Shown in pieces: positions 13,564 through 14,097 of a stretch of 14,097 bases of DNA. The notes under the pieces are model-generated. The model made no database searches and was not told where the DNA came from. It worked only from the letters and a program-made list of their open reading frames with translations. Position 1 is the first letter of the stretch; the number at the start of each line of letters is the position of its first letter. Position numbers and translations under genes: made by a program. The DNA is from Parafilimonas sp. (GTDB lineage Bacteria; Bacteroidota; Bacteroidia; Chitinophagales; Chitinophagaceae), in NCBI GenBank assembly GCA_025927795.1, contig JAICKT010000072.1, positions 1 to 14,097 of the forward strand, in the 5' to 3' direction.

Positions 13564-14097
13564 ATGAGCTTTATTATTTACACACCTTGCAATATTCTTC
13601 AGTCATGTGTAAAAGCTTTTGCCATCAGCGAATCAGCAGAAGAACAAATATATAAAGTGCTGCCGGGCACAGGGCTTGTTATCGGCTTTCAATACAAAGG
13701 ACAACTTTCGCGCATTGAAAATGAAAAATTAAAACCCCTCAATTCGGCAGGACTTACAGGATTACATGATAGCTTTCATGTTTTTAAAAATGCGGCAGGC
13801 ACCGGCACAGTGCTGGTTTATTTTAAAGAAGCCGGTGCAGCTCAATTTTTTAATATGCCTTTGCATGAATTATTTAAAGAAAGTATTTCGCTTGAAAACT
13901 TTATGCTTCGTTCAGAATTATTAATAGTGGAAGAAAAATTGTGTGAATCAAAAACAAATGAAAAAAGAATTAAAATAATTGAGCAGTTTTTAATTACGCG
14001 AATGCAGCTTAAAGAACCAGATAATTTAGTGCTCGCAGCTTTATCACTTATTCATAAAACAAGAGGCATTATAAGAATGCAGGAATTACTAAAGCAA
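13564..14097 (+). CDS. AraC-family transcriptional regulator (3' partial)
   Basis: The frame is open from ATG 13564 to the end of the window (178 codons) with no stop. The N-terminal region MSFIIYTPCNILQSCVKAF ... YKVLPGTGLVIGFQYKGQL ... GLHDSFHVFKNAAGTGTVLVYFKEAGAAQFFNMPLHELF matches the sensor part of AraC regulators of the DUF6597-like type common in Bacteroidota: 'lPgtG' followed by the 'vyFkpgGa..f' strand and 'p..el'. The last residues, LVLAALSLIHKTRGIIRMQELLKQ, look like the first helix of the AraC DNA-binding domain; the rest is outside the window. An in-frame ATG at 13534 is possible but would add a hydrophobic stretch not expected for the family. Ligand and targets are unknown. It is divergent from guaA. 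Confidence 0.82.
   Translation, partial: MSFIIYTPCNILQSCVKAFAISESAEEQIYKVLPGTGLVIGFQYKGQLSRIENEKLKPLNSAGLTGLHDSFHVFKNAAGTGTVLVYFKEAGAAQFFNMPLHELFKESISLENFMLRSELLIVEEKLCESKTNEKRIKIIEQFLITRMQLKEPDNLVLAALSLIHKTRGIIRMQELLKQ

Overview
The window looks like a chromosomal segment of a low-GC member of the Bacteroidota, most likely near the Chitinophagaceae. The signs are promoters that resemble the TAnnTTTG -7 box of this phylum, almost no Shine-Dalgarno sequences, a zinc-less L36, a ribosomal protein L17 with a long low-complexity tail, and a dihydroorotase of a form I associate with Bacteroidota. No RNA gene, transposase, phage gene or CRISPR array was seen.

Layout. At 1-2325 (+) lies the 3' part of a large envelope protein: the end of a gluzincin-like peptidase domain, a TolB-like beta-propeller and an outer-membrane-like beta-barrel. 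At 2388-6136 (+) is the alpha-type ribosomal operon infA-rpmJ-rpsM-rpsK-rpsD-rpoA-rplQ, which starts from its own nearly leaderless promoter and ends at a clear intrinsic terminator (6155-6187). At 6207-8869 (-) a dihydroorotase gene (pyrC) and a short MutS-like ATPase gene sit 8 nt apart as a probable operon. A Tet/TCR-type MFS efflux gene (9084-10322, +) diverges from pyrC. A convergent gap with a MITE-like inverted repeat follows. At 10594-13373 (-) guaA and a type 1 periplasmic-binding-fold protein form a probable operon. The window ends inside an AraC-family regulator gene (13564 onward, +).

How the genes work together. The ribosomal operon supplies initiation factor, small- and large-subunit proteins and the RNA polymerase alpha subunit. 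pyrC and guaA serve pyrimidine and GMP synthesis but belong to separate transcription units. The rest are single envelope, transport, DNA-metabolism or regulatory genes with no visible joint pathway.

The most unusual signal is a set of short degenerate periodic tracts (period mostly 7 nt, 8 nt in one arm). They fill most gaps of the ribosomal operon, each with a different unit, and one lies immediately upstream of guaA. A nine-unit, 63-nt tract of the same kind lies in frame inside guaA and encodes an extra 21-residue stretch in the glutaminase domain. This looks like an intergenic repeat class that has also entered a conserved housekeeping protein.
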